Shown one piece after another: positions 9,256 through 17,200 of a stretch of 64,000 nt of DNA (its first letter is position 1; every line of letters begins with the position of its first letter). The DNA is from Clostridium pasteurianum (lineage in GTDB: Bacteria; Bacillota; Clostridia; Clostridiales; Clostridiaceae). Where the stretch lies: positions 744,001 through 808,000 of the forward strand of contig NZ_MCGV01000001.1 in assembly GCF_001705235.1 (NCBI RefSeq), in the 5' to 3' direction. The notes beneath the pieces were generated by a model. That model saw only the letters and a program-made list of their open reading frames with translations. It was not told the origin of the DNA and made no database searches. The translations under genes and the position numbers were made by a program.

Positions 9256-10131
9256 ATGAACAAACATAATTCAGCAGTATTATCTATTGCATCAAATAGT
9301 ATTTTAATAGTTTTTAAACTTACTGCTGGTATTGCAATGAACTCAATTAGTGTAATATCTGAGGCTATTCATTCATCAATAGATCTTGTAGCAAGTTTAA
9401 TAGCCTTTTTTTCCATAAGAAAATCATCCGAAAAAGAAGATGAAGGACATCCGTTTGGACATGGCAAATATGAAAACGTATCTGGATTTGCTGAAGCAAT
9501 ACTGATAATATTTGCAGCTGCAATGATAATATATGAGGCAGTCACAAAATTAGTATCTCACTCAGAAATACAAAATGTAAATTCAGGAATCTATGTAATG
9601 CTTATATCTTCTGGAGTTAACTTGTTTATATCAATTATACTTTCTAAATGCGCCAAAAAGACAAATTCCATTGCTCTTGAAGCAGATGCAGCACATTTAT
9701 TTACTGATGTTTTCACATCAATGGGAGTATTTTTGGGGTTAATTCTTCTAAAAATAACTAAAATAAAGCTCATAGACTCTGCAGCTGCCTTTATAGTAGC
9801 ATTCTTAATAATAAAAACCGGAGTAGATTTAATAAAAAAGTCTTTAAAAGATTTAGTGGACAGCAGTCTTGATAAAGAAGATCTAAATAAAATAGCCGCT
9901 ATAATTAAGAACCATCCTTATGTAGAAGGATACCATAAACTTAGGACAAGAAAATGCGGCAATACCCGTGAAATAGATATTCATATACAAATAGTTGGCA
10001 CTGATTCACTAGAAAAGACCCACAATATATGTTCTGATATTGAAAAGCAAATAAAGACCATCTTTCCGGACTCCTGTACAGTAATTCATCCAGAACCTTA
10101 CAAAGGAAACTTTTTAAAAAATAAGTCTTAA
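9256..10131 (+). CDS. Cation diffusion facilitator (CDF) family metal efflux transporter
   Basis: 291 residues; about six membrane segments in the first 200, then a cytoplasmic metal-binding domain of about 85 residues. CDF signatures are present: SxAIHSSIDLVAS in the second segment, HPFGHGKYE after it, and DAAHLFTDVFTS in segment five, which supply Asp/His metal ligands. It should export divalent cations (Zn, Mn, Fe or similar) in exchange for protons. Start chosen at ATG 9256, which has GGAG 9 nt upstream; the in-frame TTG at 9241 overlaps that site. A terminator at 10150-10185 follows. Confidence 0.93.
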   Translation: MNKHNSAVLSIASNSILIVFKLTAGIAMNSISVISEAIHSSIDLVASLIAFFSIRKSSEKEDEGHPFGHGKYENVSGFAEAILIIFAAAMIIYEAVTKLVSHSEIQNVNSGIYVMLISSGVNLFISIILSKCAKKTNSIALEADAAHLFTDVFTSMGVFLGLILLKITKIKLIDSAAAFIVAFLIIKTGVDLIKKSLKDLVDSSLDKEDLNKIAAIIKNHPYVEGYHKLRTRKCGNTREIDIHIQIVGTDSLEKTHNICSDIEKQIKTIFPDSCTVIHPEPYKGNFLKNKS

Positions 10132-10149
10132 ATGTAATAAAATAATTTA

Positions 10150-10185
10150 CCAGCTCATATTCTATATATAAAAAGAATGGGCTGG
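10150..10185 (+). terminator. Hairpin after the CDF gene, running into the next start codon
   Basis: CCAGCTCATATTCT (10150-10163) pairs with AGAATGGGCTGG (10174-10185) with a small bulge; T-rich sequence follows. The last base of the stem is the first base of the proposed GTG start of the lipoprotein gene. Confidence 0.55.
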
Positions 10186-10661
10186 TGATTGTTATTAAAG
10201 CGCGAAAAATTATTTTATTAGCAGCATTAACTATTTTTCTAGTATGTTTTTGCGGCTGTGATAATGAACTTTTACATAAGAAAAAGCCATTTAACTTTTA
10301 TTACACAAACCTTTTGGCAGAAAGTTTCGTAAAAGAAAAAGTCATAAAAGTTTCTTTAATAGATACAGTATACTATAAAAATTACATTTTAAATAATTCT
10401 GATATATCAGTCTTAAAAAACTTTTTAATTCATTTGAAAAAGCATAATTACATAAATAAACCCTCAAACCTTCCAGAGAAACCTATGTACCGATTTTTTT
10501 TAACCTTTTCAAGGAAAAAATTTGTTTTAGATGTATACAATAAAAATTATGTAACTGTATCCCCATGGGATGGATATTACCCTAAGGACTTTTTGAATAT
10601 AACAGATATTCCATCTTCCTGCAACCCTTATAATTTAGGCACACACGTAATACCACGTTAG
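10185..10661 (+). CDS. Small putative lipoprotein (DUF4883-like)
   Basis: 158 residues. The N-terminus has basic residues, a hydrophobic stretch and then VCFCGC-DNE, a lipobox-like end (Cys near residue 26), so it is probably a lipid-anchored extracytoplasmic protein. The following segment KPFNFYYTNLLAESF is what I associate with the clostridial DUF4883 family (from memory). No enzyme motif. The GTG start at 10185 lies in the foot of the preceding terminator and has no good ribosome site, so the true start or expression level is uncertain. Its TAG stop is the first base of a long hairpin element that has been split by an IS110 insertion. Confidence 0.7.
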   Translation: MIVIKARKIILLAALTIFLVCFCGCDNELLHKKKPFNFYYTNLLAESFVKEKVIKVSLIDTVYYKNYILNNSDISVLKNFLIHLKKHNYINKPSNLPEKPMYRFFLTFSRKKFVLDVYNKNYVTVSPWDGYYPKDFLNITDIPSSCNPYNLGTHVIPR

Positions 10662-10766
10662 GGGATTAACATTGATTCGTAACATTAAAAAAATCCTATA
10701 AATCTAAGATAAAAAAAGCTTAAAATCCTAAGATATTTCAATAACTCGCTGAAAAGATCCTCAAAC
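10661..10766 (+). repeat. Giant-hairpin repeat, element 1, proximal arm and loop (split by IS110)
   Basis: The arm starts on the last base of the lipoprotein TAG stop and runs to a loop (AATAACTCGCTGAAAAGATC) that ends at the IS110 insertion point. It is complementary over roughly 80 nt to 12193-12278 on the far side of the insertion: GGGGATTAACATTGAT here answers ATCAATGTTAATCCCC there. Joining 10766 to 12193 restores one continuous hairpin like those at 14994 and 19655. Confidence 0.85.
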
Positions 10767-10887
10767 CTGCTAAGTAAAGTCAAGTGTTTTTATTAAAAAA
10801 TTTCAAAGAAATTTTTCAGTAAAATAGGGCAACTTTAAAAGAACCTTCTTACGGAAGATTTTTTTAAAATGCTCTATTTTTATTTTT

Positions 10888-11947
10888 TTAGTTTTTCAAA
10901 ATTTCTGAAACTCTAGCATAATATATTCTCAAAAATTTATTTAATCCTGCTATTTTAGCCTGCTTCTTTGCCTTACCCTCTGATTCTTTTTTTATTATAT
11001 AGTCATACACTGCTGTATCTTTAGTGGGGACTCTACATTTTATGCTTTTCATTATCTCATAACCTGTTTTTCTAAGATATCGAGATCCTCGTTTTGATAT
11101 TTTTCGGTTGTTTCCATTAAAGTTTCCCGATTGATAAGGTGGTGCATCTATTCCTGAATAAGCCACAAGAGCCTTTGCACTGTAATACTTTCTTACATCA
11201 CCTATTTCCGCAATAATTCTTGGTGCCAGTCTTTCTCCTACACCGTTCATATTCAAAACAACATCATATTCTGGTAATAGCTTGGCAAGTTCCTTCATTC
11301 GTGATAATATTTTATTTAAGGTTATTCCAGTCGAATGGATGCCCTTTATAGTTTCTAAGATGATCATTTTTGTACTTGACATCTTAGAAGGCATAGTTGT
11401 GATACTATTTTTAGCGAGAATATATATTTCATGAGCTTTATTCTCGCTAAATTGGTATCCCTCTTTTTTTGTCCACTTCTTATAGTTTTCAGTAAATTTA
11501 TTTTGGCTTAATTTAATAATATTGTCATAATGCCAGTATTTTTGAACAAAATCTGATAACTTATCTTTTGATATCTTCTTCTATTTTATAATTACTTAGT
11601 TCATGCCAATTGTCTAAGCCAAATTTCGAGATTGTTTTTGAGTCTAATTTATCTGTTTTACCTTTTCTAATAGATATACTTGCATACTTTTTCATAAGCA
11701 TGGGATTAACAACAGAAACCCAAATTCCTCTTTCCTGTAGATAAGATACTACTGGAATATGATAATGTCCTGTTGCTTCCAAAATTACTTTACTTTCTTC
11801 GTCAAAACTTATAATCTTATCAGCCAGCTTTTTTAGTTCTTCTAAAGTATGTTTAACTTCAAAAGGTTTCTCTAAAATTTCACCATATAATTTGCGAATA
11901 CAAACTGTACTTTTGTTTTTTGAAACGTCTATGCCAACACTAATCAT
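10888..11947 (-). pseudogene. IS110-family transposase (DEDD/serine recombinase), frameshifted
   Basis: Two frames together give a normal IS110 transposase of about 350 residues. The 5' frame (11947-11561) has the RuvC-like DEDD part: VGIDVSKNKS, VILEATGHY and GKTDKLDSK. Near 11568, in an A-rich run, the frame shifts by one base; the other frame continues KDKLSDFVQKYW through to the transposase-20 domain, including the presumed nucleophile Ser in YQSGNFNGN and the GSRYLRK segment, ending at 10888. The start is ATG 11947 with AGGAG upstream; an in-frame ATG at 11998 has no such site. A sequencing error in the A run is the alternative to a real mutation. Confidence 0.85.
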
Positions 11948-11998
11948 AATATCGACTCCTTTGCTAAAAATTTTGTCCATCCACTTATTACTACTCAT

Positions 11999-12190
11999 TT
12001 TTGTTCGTTACACGGAAGCTAATTATAGTTCCAACCTGCTTAATCGAATATCCGTAACAAGGAATGGGTGATAGTTTGAGCCACGGAAGCAAAATTCCAA
12101 CAATTGAATCATCAGCCCATTTCTTATTATATTAAAATAAGTGTAGGTACTTAATCAAATGAGATTAAGTGTCTACACTTATAGTACAAG
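11999..12190 (-). ncRNA. Candidate bridge RNA of the IS110 element
   Basis: On the transposase strand this non-coding end folds as: a 5' stem-loop with 18-nt arms (12180-12138, hexamer loop, two mismatches), a second stem-loop closed by AAATGGG/CCCATT (about 12125-12057), and a third closed by TTGTT/AACAA (about 12060-12001). The second has an internal loop with TTCAATTG on its 5' side and CTCAAAC on its 3' side; these match the left half and the complement of the right half of the actual target. The third contains AGCAGGT, identical to the element's own far end. This is the layout described for IS621-type bridge RNAs (target loop then donor loop). Folding was done by eye. Confidence 0.6.
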
Positions 12191-12326
12191 ACAATTGAAA
12201 TATCTAAGTATTTTAAGCTTTTTTCATCAAGATTTATTAGAATTTTTTTAAATCGTTACGTATCAATGTTAATCCCCTTTGAGAGTAAAACAAGGTAACA
12301 ATTCCTCCGTACCTACGGAATTTTGG
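12191..12326 (+). repeat. Giant-hairpin repeat, element 1, distal arm and tail
   Basis: Distal arm (12193-12278) complementary to 10661-10745, followed by the family tail: a GAGAGTAAAACAAGG stretch and then a short hairpin, AATTCCTCCGTACCTACGGA, ATTTTGG. The tail is closely shared with the elements at 14770, 14994 and 19655, while the outer arm sequence is private to this copy. Confidence 0.85.
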
Positions 12327-12627
12327 ATATGATAATTTTATTTAAATTCTTCTCTTATAATAAAAACAATGATACCTCTCCCTCATTTCACTATGAAAAA
12401 CTTTTAACCTTACATCTTTCCATTTCAACTAGTTGAAATGTTCTTTCCTAAAATATAGATTTTCCAGAGCAAAGCGGCGGAAAATCCTGCTTCATTCTTA
12501 ATTCTTCTTTCTTAATTCTTAATTCTTAATTTTTCCTTTTCGCTTCTCATTATTAATAGAATCGACAAATCACAGAATTTTTGGTATATTGATTGTGTAT
12601 TAAATAGACTTCAAGGAGAGGATTTTT
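12327..12627. other. Intergenic region with a short tandem repeat
   Basis: 300 nt between the hairpin repeat and the PHP gene. It contains a degenerate tandem of CTTAATTCTT (about 12493-12533), a TTTCAACTAGTTGAAA palindrome (about 12421-12438) and a TTTTCC-N12-GGAAAA stem near 12467-12486. No ORF or RNA family is recognised. Confidence 0.3.
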
Positions 12628-13452
12628 ATGTACGTTAAAGGTGATTTTCATATTCACACAAATGCATCTGACGGAAAATATGCTCCGGAAAAAGTAGTTG
12701 AGATTGCCAAGAATAATGATATTGACATAATGGCTGTAACTGACCATGATACTACAGATTCAGTTAGTAGAGCTATATCTTACGGTGAAAAATTAGGTAT
12801 AAAAGTGATTCCAGGAATAGAATTATCAACTCTTCAAAATGGAGAAAGCATTCACATTCTAGGATATTTCAGAGATAATTCATACCAAAATAAAAGTTTT
12901 CAGGAGTTCCTATTAGGTATGAAAAATTATAGAGTATGGAGAGCAAAAAAAATAGTTGAAAATCTAGATACTTTTTTTAATATAAAGCTAGATTATAAAA
13001 GCATATTAAAAGAAGCCCATAATATTGTAGCAAGACCTCATATAGCGCGGGCAATAATCTCTAGTGACTATGATTTTACTTATGAATATATATTTGAGAA
13101 CATATTAAACAAGGAAAGTCCCGCATATGTTCCAAACAAAAAAGTATCTGTGTCAGAAGGAATTGATATTTTAAAAAATGCCAATGCAGTAGTAATTTTA
13201 GCTCATCCAATTTTAATAAAAAAGACACCTGTAGAGGAACTTTTAAAGCTTAATTTTGATGGACTTGAGGCAATTTATTCATTAAATAAAGAATCTGATA
13301 CAAAAAGGTTTTTAGAAATAGCTACAAATTACAACAAAATAGTAACCGCAGGTTCGGATTTCCATACAGATGATCCATCAGACACAAAACACGGAAAATT
13401 AGGTCAGGTTCATTTAGATAGTAAGAATATAGATATATTACTATCCAAATAA
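12628..13452 (+). CDS. PHP-domain phosphoesterase (RNase AM/TrpH-like)
   Basis: 274 residues forming one PHP domain. Metal-binding motifs in order: GDFHIHTNASDG (about 5-16), VTDHDTTD (about 37-44), PGIELST (about 60), ILGYF, VARPHIARA (about 130), LAHP (near 195) and GSDFHTDD (near 250). Family members remove phosphate from 3'-phosphoadenosine nucleotides or trim the 5' end of RNA; which substrate applies here cannot be told. Cytoplasmic. Start ATG 12628 has AAGGAGAGG upstream. Single gene with its own promoter region. Confidence 0.9.
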   Translation: MYVKGDFHIHTNASDGKYAPEKVVEIAKNNDIDIMAVTDHDTTDSVSRAISYGEKLGIKVIPGIELSTLQNGESIHILGYFRDNSYQNKSFQEFLLGMKNYRVWRAKKIVENLDTFFNIKLDYKSILKEAHNIVARPHIARAIISSDYDFTYEYIFENILNKESPAYVPNKKVSVSEGIDILKNANAVVILAHPILIKKTPVEELLKLNFDGLEAIYSLNKESDTKRFLEIATNYNKIVTAGSDFHTDDPSDTKHGKLGQVHLDSKNIDILLSK

Positions 13453-13533
13453 TGCTTCAACTTAAGAAAAATTAAGAATGTTGGATTTTTTAATTAGGCT
13501 CTGTTAGACTAAATTGCTAATATATACTCTAAA

Positions 13534-13574
13534 AACAGGTAGTCCAATTTCCACTTGAATTTAGACTACCTGTT
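13534..13574 (-). terminator. Terminator of the APH-like kinase gene
   Basis: Perfect 11-bp stem AACAGGTAGTC (13534-13544) with GACTACCTGTT (13564-13574). On the minus strand it is followed by a short T tract, so it ends the gene at 13647; it could also stop the PHP gene coming from the other side. Confidence 0.6.
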
Positions 13575-13646
13575 AATACATAATATAAGAGAACTGCGTA
13601 TAAACTAAAATGAGTTTTATAAATAGAATGACTTTTTAGACAGATA

Positions 13647-14579
13647 TTAGTAACCGAAAAAAGCTAATGTATTTAAAACAATATCTTTTAAGTCAGTATA
13701 TTTTTGTGGAAGATTCTCTTTTGCACCGAGCATTTGTAGTGGATTTATTAAATCTCGAAGTTTGCTTAGTTTATACCAATCAGATGGTAAACTTCTATTA
13801 GAAGAATTATTATATACCTGCTGAAATATCTTAATTTGCTTTTGACTAAAGTTATTTTCATATCGAAAAAACTGGCCTATATCTCCTAAGCTGTGACCAA
13901 AGCCCGAAAATTCCCAATCAACAATCCAAATACTATTATTTTTATCAATTAACATATTTGCAGGACGAAAATCTGAGTGAGTAAAACTTATATACTTATC
14001 AATTTCATACAAATCTCTTTTTTTATGCGATATAAGTCTCTTAACTCTTTCTTTAATCTCTTTTCCAATACGCTCTGTAATAATTTCTTTTTCAAGAAAC
14101 AAATCATACCATGTTAGAAATGGTGGATAATCATTATCAAATACACCTTTATTTGTAATATTACAGTTATGTATATATGAAGCACTTTCGGTAACTTGAA
14201 CAATAATGCTATCTTCTAACTTACCTCTTTGTACCAACATTTCTTGCATAGATTCTCCATGTATATATTCATATATTAAGCATATTCTTTGTGTAATGTT
14301 ATCCTCAGATACAAAAAGCAATTTAGGGACATTTAAGTGCCCATAAAATAATTCGTTAATAGTTCTCTCTTTTTTATGGCTAATATCGTTTATTGGGCAT
14401 ATTCTTAGCAAAAAGTATCCTCTATTCGTATGCACTTTATAATTACTGTTTCTACAACCAACATTTATAGGAGAATAATTCAATATTTCAAGGTGCTTAT
14501 CATATTCTGTGAATATAACTGTTATTTCCTTAATGTCTATATTATAAAAAGGTATAGAACGTTCCCAAAAATTATCCAT
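13647..14579 (-). CDS. Aminoglycoside phosphotransferase/choline-kinase-like protein
   Basis: 310 residues with the APH kinase fold. N-lobe: INVGCRNSNYKV (nucleotide loop) and FLLRIC with the ATP-binding strand; C-lobe: the Brenner motif FTHSDFRPANMLID (catalytic Asp near 212) and IVDWEFSGFG with the metal-binding Asp. The family phosphorylates small hydroxylated molecules (aminoglycosides, choline, homoserine, fructosamine); the sequence does not show which. Start ATG 14579 has GGAGG at 5-nt spacing; an upstream in-frame ATG at 14615 lacks one. It stands alone. A resistance role is possible but unsupported. Confidence 0.85.
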   Translation of the reverse strand: MDNFWERSIPFYNIDIKEITVIFTEYDKHLEILNYSPINVGCRNSNYKVHTNRGYFLLRICPINDISHKKERTINELFYGHLNVPKLLFVSEDNITQRICLIYEYIHGESMQEMLVQRGKLEDSIIVQVTESASYIHNCNITNKGVFDNDYPPFLTWYDLFLEKEIITERIGKEIKERVKRLISHKKRDLYEIDKYISFTHSDFRPANMLIDKNNSIWIVDWEFSGFGHSLGDIGQFFRYENNFSQKQIKIFQQVYNNSSNRSLPSDWYKLSKLRDLINPLQMLGAKENLPQKYTDLKDIVLNTLAFFGY

Positions 14580-14725
14580 TATAGCCTCCATTTTGAATGT
14601 ATAAAACTGCATCAATATGTTTTCGTTTCATATTAATCAGAGCAGTTTTGTAATAATTTACTAATATGTGTTATTATGTATACATATTATACTACAATGG
14701 TATTCATTAACAAGTTAGGTTGTAA

Positions 14726-14897
14726 AATCAAGCTATACCTGCATTTAAACCCCAAACAATCTCAAGCCCAAAATTCCGTAGATACGGAGGAATTTTTTCC
14801 TTGCTTTACCCTCAAAAAGAATTAACAGTGCTGAAGTAACAATTTAAAAAAATCCTAATAAATCTTGGTAAAAAAATCATAAAATGCTTAGAGTTTT
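14726..14897 (-). repeat. Giant-hairpin repeat, truncated copy (tail and distal arm only)
   Basis: Near-identical direct copy of 14952-15123: same flank (AATCAAGCTATACC), same tail hairpin around AATTCCGTAGATACGGAGG, same distal arm to GAGTTTT at 14897. There the match stops; the loop and proximal arm are missing, so it cannot form the long hairpin by itself but could pair with the proximal arm of the complete element. Confidence 0.85.
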
Positions 14898-14993
14898 CAA
14901 CATTATCCTGTACCAAGCTTGAGGAAAGTCCAGTTACGATAATATTTATATAATCAAGCTATACCCACATTTAAACCTCAAACAATCTCAAGC

Positions 14994-15226
14994 CCAAAAT
15001 TCCGTAGGTACGGAGGAATTTTTTCCTTGCCTTACTCCAAAAAATAATTAACAGTGCTGAAGTAACGATTTAAAAAAATTCTAATAAATCTTGATAAAAA
15101 AATCATAAAATGCTTAGAGTTTTGAATTTGTCTGAACGTAGTGAGTTATTCAAAACTCTTAGTATTTTATGATTTTTTTACCTTAGATTTATAGAATTTT
15201 TTTAATGTTACAAAGCACTGTTAATT
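14994..15226 (-). repeat. Giant-hairpin repeat, element 2 (complete), at the aminopeptidase stop codon
   Basis: In the direction of the aminopeptidase gene: proximal arm from the stop codon (15226-15149), 22-nt loop (15148-15127), distal arm (15126-15046), then tail with the short hairpin at 14998-15020. The arms pair over about 80 nt with few mismatches, and pairing includes the last codon and the stop codon of the gene (AATTAACAGTGC against GCACTGTTAATT). Confidence 0.9.
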
Positions 15227-16618
15227 ATTTAAGAAAGCTGAATACCCATTTTTAGTTTCATAAATATCTGCCTTACTTGAAATTTCCCATGGTGCATGCA
15301 TATTTAAAAGAGCAACTCCGCAGTCAATAACTTGCATACCGTATTCTGCAAGTATGTATGCTATTGTTCCACCGCCGCCTTGATCTACCTTTCCAAGTTC
15401 AGCAGTCTGCCAGCTTACATTTTCTTTGCCTAGTATTCTTCTAAGCTCTGCAATGTATTCGGCATTCGCATCATTACACCCTGATTTACCTCTTGCACCA
15501 GTATACTTATTGAAAACTATACCCTTACCAAAGTATGCACAATTTCTTTTTTCCATAACATCTGGATAATTAGGATCGAATGCTGCACTTACATCTGAAG
15601 AGAGCATTTCGGAATTAAATAATGCTTTTCTAAGCTTTAATTCATCATAATCTCCACATAAGTTCATAACTTCAGCCACTACATTTTCAAAGAACTTTGA
15701 CTGCATTCCCGTTGCACCTATGCTTCCGACTTCCTCCTTATCAACAAGTATTGTCACACAGGTTTTTCTTGCTTTTTTCATTTCAACCATAGCTTCAAAA
15801 GAAGTGTAGGCACATATTCTATCATCCTGACCATAGCCCATTACCATGCTTCTATCAAATCCATAATCTCTAGCCTTTCCAGCTGGAACAACTTCAAGCT
15901 CTGCGGAGACAAAATCTTCTTCATCTATTCCGTACTTTTCATTGAGTATTTTCATTACATTCATTTTTACTCTTTTCTTTTCGTCTCCATCTTTAATTGG
16001 AATGCTTCCTACTAATATATTTAAATCTTCACCTTCAACAACTTTATTCCCCTTTTTAGCTGTTTGGTCGCCTGCAAGATGGACTAAAAGATCAGATACA
16101 CCAAAAACAGGATCGCTATCATCCTCACCTACAGATACATTTATAATACTTCCATCCTTCTTTACAATAACACCATGTATCGCCATTGGAAGAGTAACCC
16201 ATTGATATTTTTTTATTCCTCCATAATAATGTGTATCAAGCATGGCTAAATCAGTATCTTCGTAGAGAGGATTTTGTTTTAAATCAAGTCTAGGAGAGTC
16301 TATATGAGCACCTAATATTTTCATTCCATTACACATAGGTTCTTTTCCTATTAAGAACATTATTAGACCCTTGCCTCTATTATTGGCGTAAACTTTATCT
16401 CCCTCTTTTAATTCTTCACCTTTTACTATTAAATCTTCTACATTTCTGTATCCGTTTTTTTCAGCTACTTTTATAAGCTCTGTTACGCATTCTCTTTCTG
16501 TTTTGCATTTAGAAATAAAATTTTTAAATCTATCACCTAGAGCAAAAACTTTTTTTACCTCTTCATTGTCATATTTATTCCATGCATTTTCATATTTCTT
16601 CAATAAATCTTTTGACAT
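15221..16618 (-). CDS. M18 family aminopeptidase
   Basis: 465 residues, normal for the M18 (aspartyl aminopeptidase-like, dodecameric) family. Zinc-site motifs: GAHIDSPRLDLKQ (about 104-116), DDSDPVF, DKEEVGSIGATGMQS (about 295-309), SSDVSAAFDPNYP (about 345) and the C-terminal NMHAPWEISSKADIYE (about 437). Removes N-terminal residues from peptides in the cytoplasm, for peptide turnover. Last gene of the glpX-hprK-cyclo-ligase-aminopeptidase series (30 nt after the cyclo-ligase). Its stop codon is the base of the giant hairpin repeat, so its mRNA 3' end should carry that structure. Confidence 0.95.
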   Translation of the reverse strand: MSKDLLKKYENAWNKYDNEEVKKVFALGDRFKNFISKCKTERECVTELIKVAEKNGYRNVEDLIVKGEELKEGDKVYANNRGKGLIMFLIGKEPMCNGMKILGAHIDSPRLDLKQNPLYEDTDLAMLDTHYYGGIKKYQWVTLPMAIHGVIVKKDGSIINVSVGEDDSDPVFGVSDLLVHLAGDQTAKKGNKVVEGEDLNILVGSIPIKDGDEKKRVKMNVMKILNEKYGIDEEDFVSAELEVVPAGKARDYGFDRSMVMGYGQDDRICAYTSFEAMVEMKKARKTCVTILVDKEEVGSIGATGMQSKFFENVVAEVMNLCGDYDELKLRKALFNSEMLSSDVSAAFDPNYPDVMEKRNCAYFGKGIVFNKYTGARGKSGCNDANAEYIAELRRILGKENVSWQTAELGKVDQGGGGTIAYILAEYGMQVIDCGVALLNMHAPWEISSKADIYETKNGYSAFLNN

Positions 16619-16648
16619 ATTCTAAACCTCCTAAATAATAAAATCCGT

Positions 16649-17200
16649 CTAATCTGTAATAATTTTATCAACTAGTACATCGTTAGAATCCATAATAACT
16701 TCTTCCACTACCTGAAAATCATAACAAATTCCTATCTTAACTGTTGATTTTGAAATAAGTTTCATATACCTGTCATAAAACCCTCCACCATAACCTATTC
16801 TCCCACCTTTTTTATCAAATGCCAATCCGGGAGCTAAAACCATATCTATCGTCTGAGGTTTTATATAATCTAAGCCTGTAGGCTCTAAAATTCCATAGTT
16901 TCCTTCTGTTAAATCATGTAATCCTTTAATTTCAAGAGCCTCCATACCTTTTTCTTTAGAAATAACCTTTGGTACAAAAACTTTTTTTCCATCAATAATT
17001 GCTTTGTTTATGATCTTATGAGTGTCAACTTCACTTTGGTAACTTACATAAACAAATATATTAGTTGCATCTTTATATTCTATGCTATTTATCACTTTAT
17101 TATAAATTCTATTATCTTTAATTGACTTTATACTGGAGTCTAGACTGTCTCGCATGTCCAGCATTCTTTGCCTTAATTCCCTTTTATTCTTCTGAATCAT
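16649..17200 (-). CDS. 5-formyltetrahydrofolate cyclo-ligase
   Basis: 183 residues, normal length. Converts 5-formyl-THF to 5,10-methenyl-THF with ATP, recovering folate from a storage form. Family motifs: basic N-terminal KRELRQRMLDMRD, YQSEVDTHKII, and the C-terminal PGLAFDKKGGRIGYGGGFYDRY with the ATP/folate-binding Gly-rich turn. Start taken as ATG 17200, which overlaps the hprK stop by 17 nt; an in-frame TTG at 17215 is possible and would give 188 residues. Overlap with hprK shows translational coupling. Confidence 0.93.
   Translation of the reverse strand: MIQKNKRELRQRMLDMRDSLDSSIKSIKDNRIYNKVINSIEYKDATNIFVYVSYQSEVDTHKIINKAIIDGKKVFVPKVISKEKGMEALEIKGLHDLTEGNYGILEPTGLDYIKPQTIDMVLAPGLAFDKKGGRIGYGGGFYDRYMKLISKSTVKIGICYDFQVVEEVIMDSNDVLVDKIITD

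Larger units (their letters stand above)
10767..12190 (-). mobile_element. IS110-family insertion sequence, 1424 bp, inserted in a hairpin loop
   Basis: The boundaries come from reconstructing the interrupted repeat: joining 10766 and 12193 restores the hairpin, leaving a 2-bp AC (GT on the transposase strand) at each junction (10765-10766, 12191-12192). There are no terminal inverted repeats, as expected for IS110. Contents on the minus strand: about 240 nt of upstream non-coding DNA with three predicted stem-loops, a frameshifted transposase, then 120 nt of downstream non-coding DNA with a strong hairpin. Length fits the family. The broken transposase suggests it no longer moves by itself. 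Confidence 0.88.

Noticed and set aside
11555-11580. Programmed frameshift in the IS110 transposase
   Set aside because: IS110 transposases are normally encoded in one frame, and no slippery heptamer with a downstream structure is evident; treated as mutation or error.
12553-12747. 64-codon minus-strand frame over the PHP gene start
   Set aside because: Overlaps the PHP promoter, ribosome site and first codons; no coding features.
13647-14579. Calling the APH-like kinase an antibiotic resistance gene
   Set aside because: The fold is shared by many metabolic kinases and nothing in the context or residues points to an antibiotic substrate.
14994-15226. Giant hairpin read simply as an intrinsic terminator
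   Set aside because: Arms of about 80 nt, a conserved tail outside the stem and no T run after the stem do not fit an ordinary terminator, although it may still affect 3' ends.
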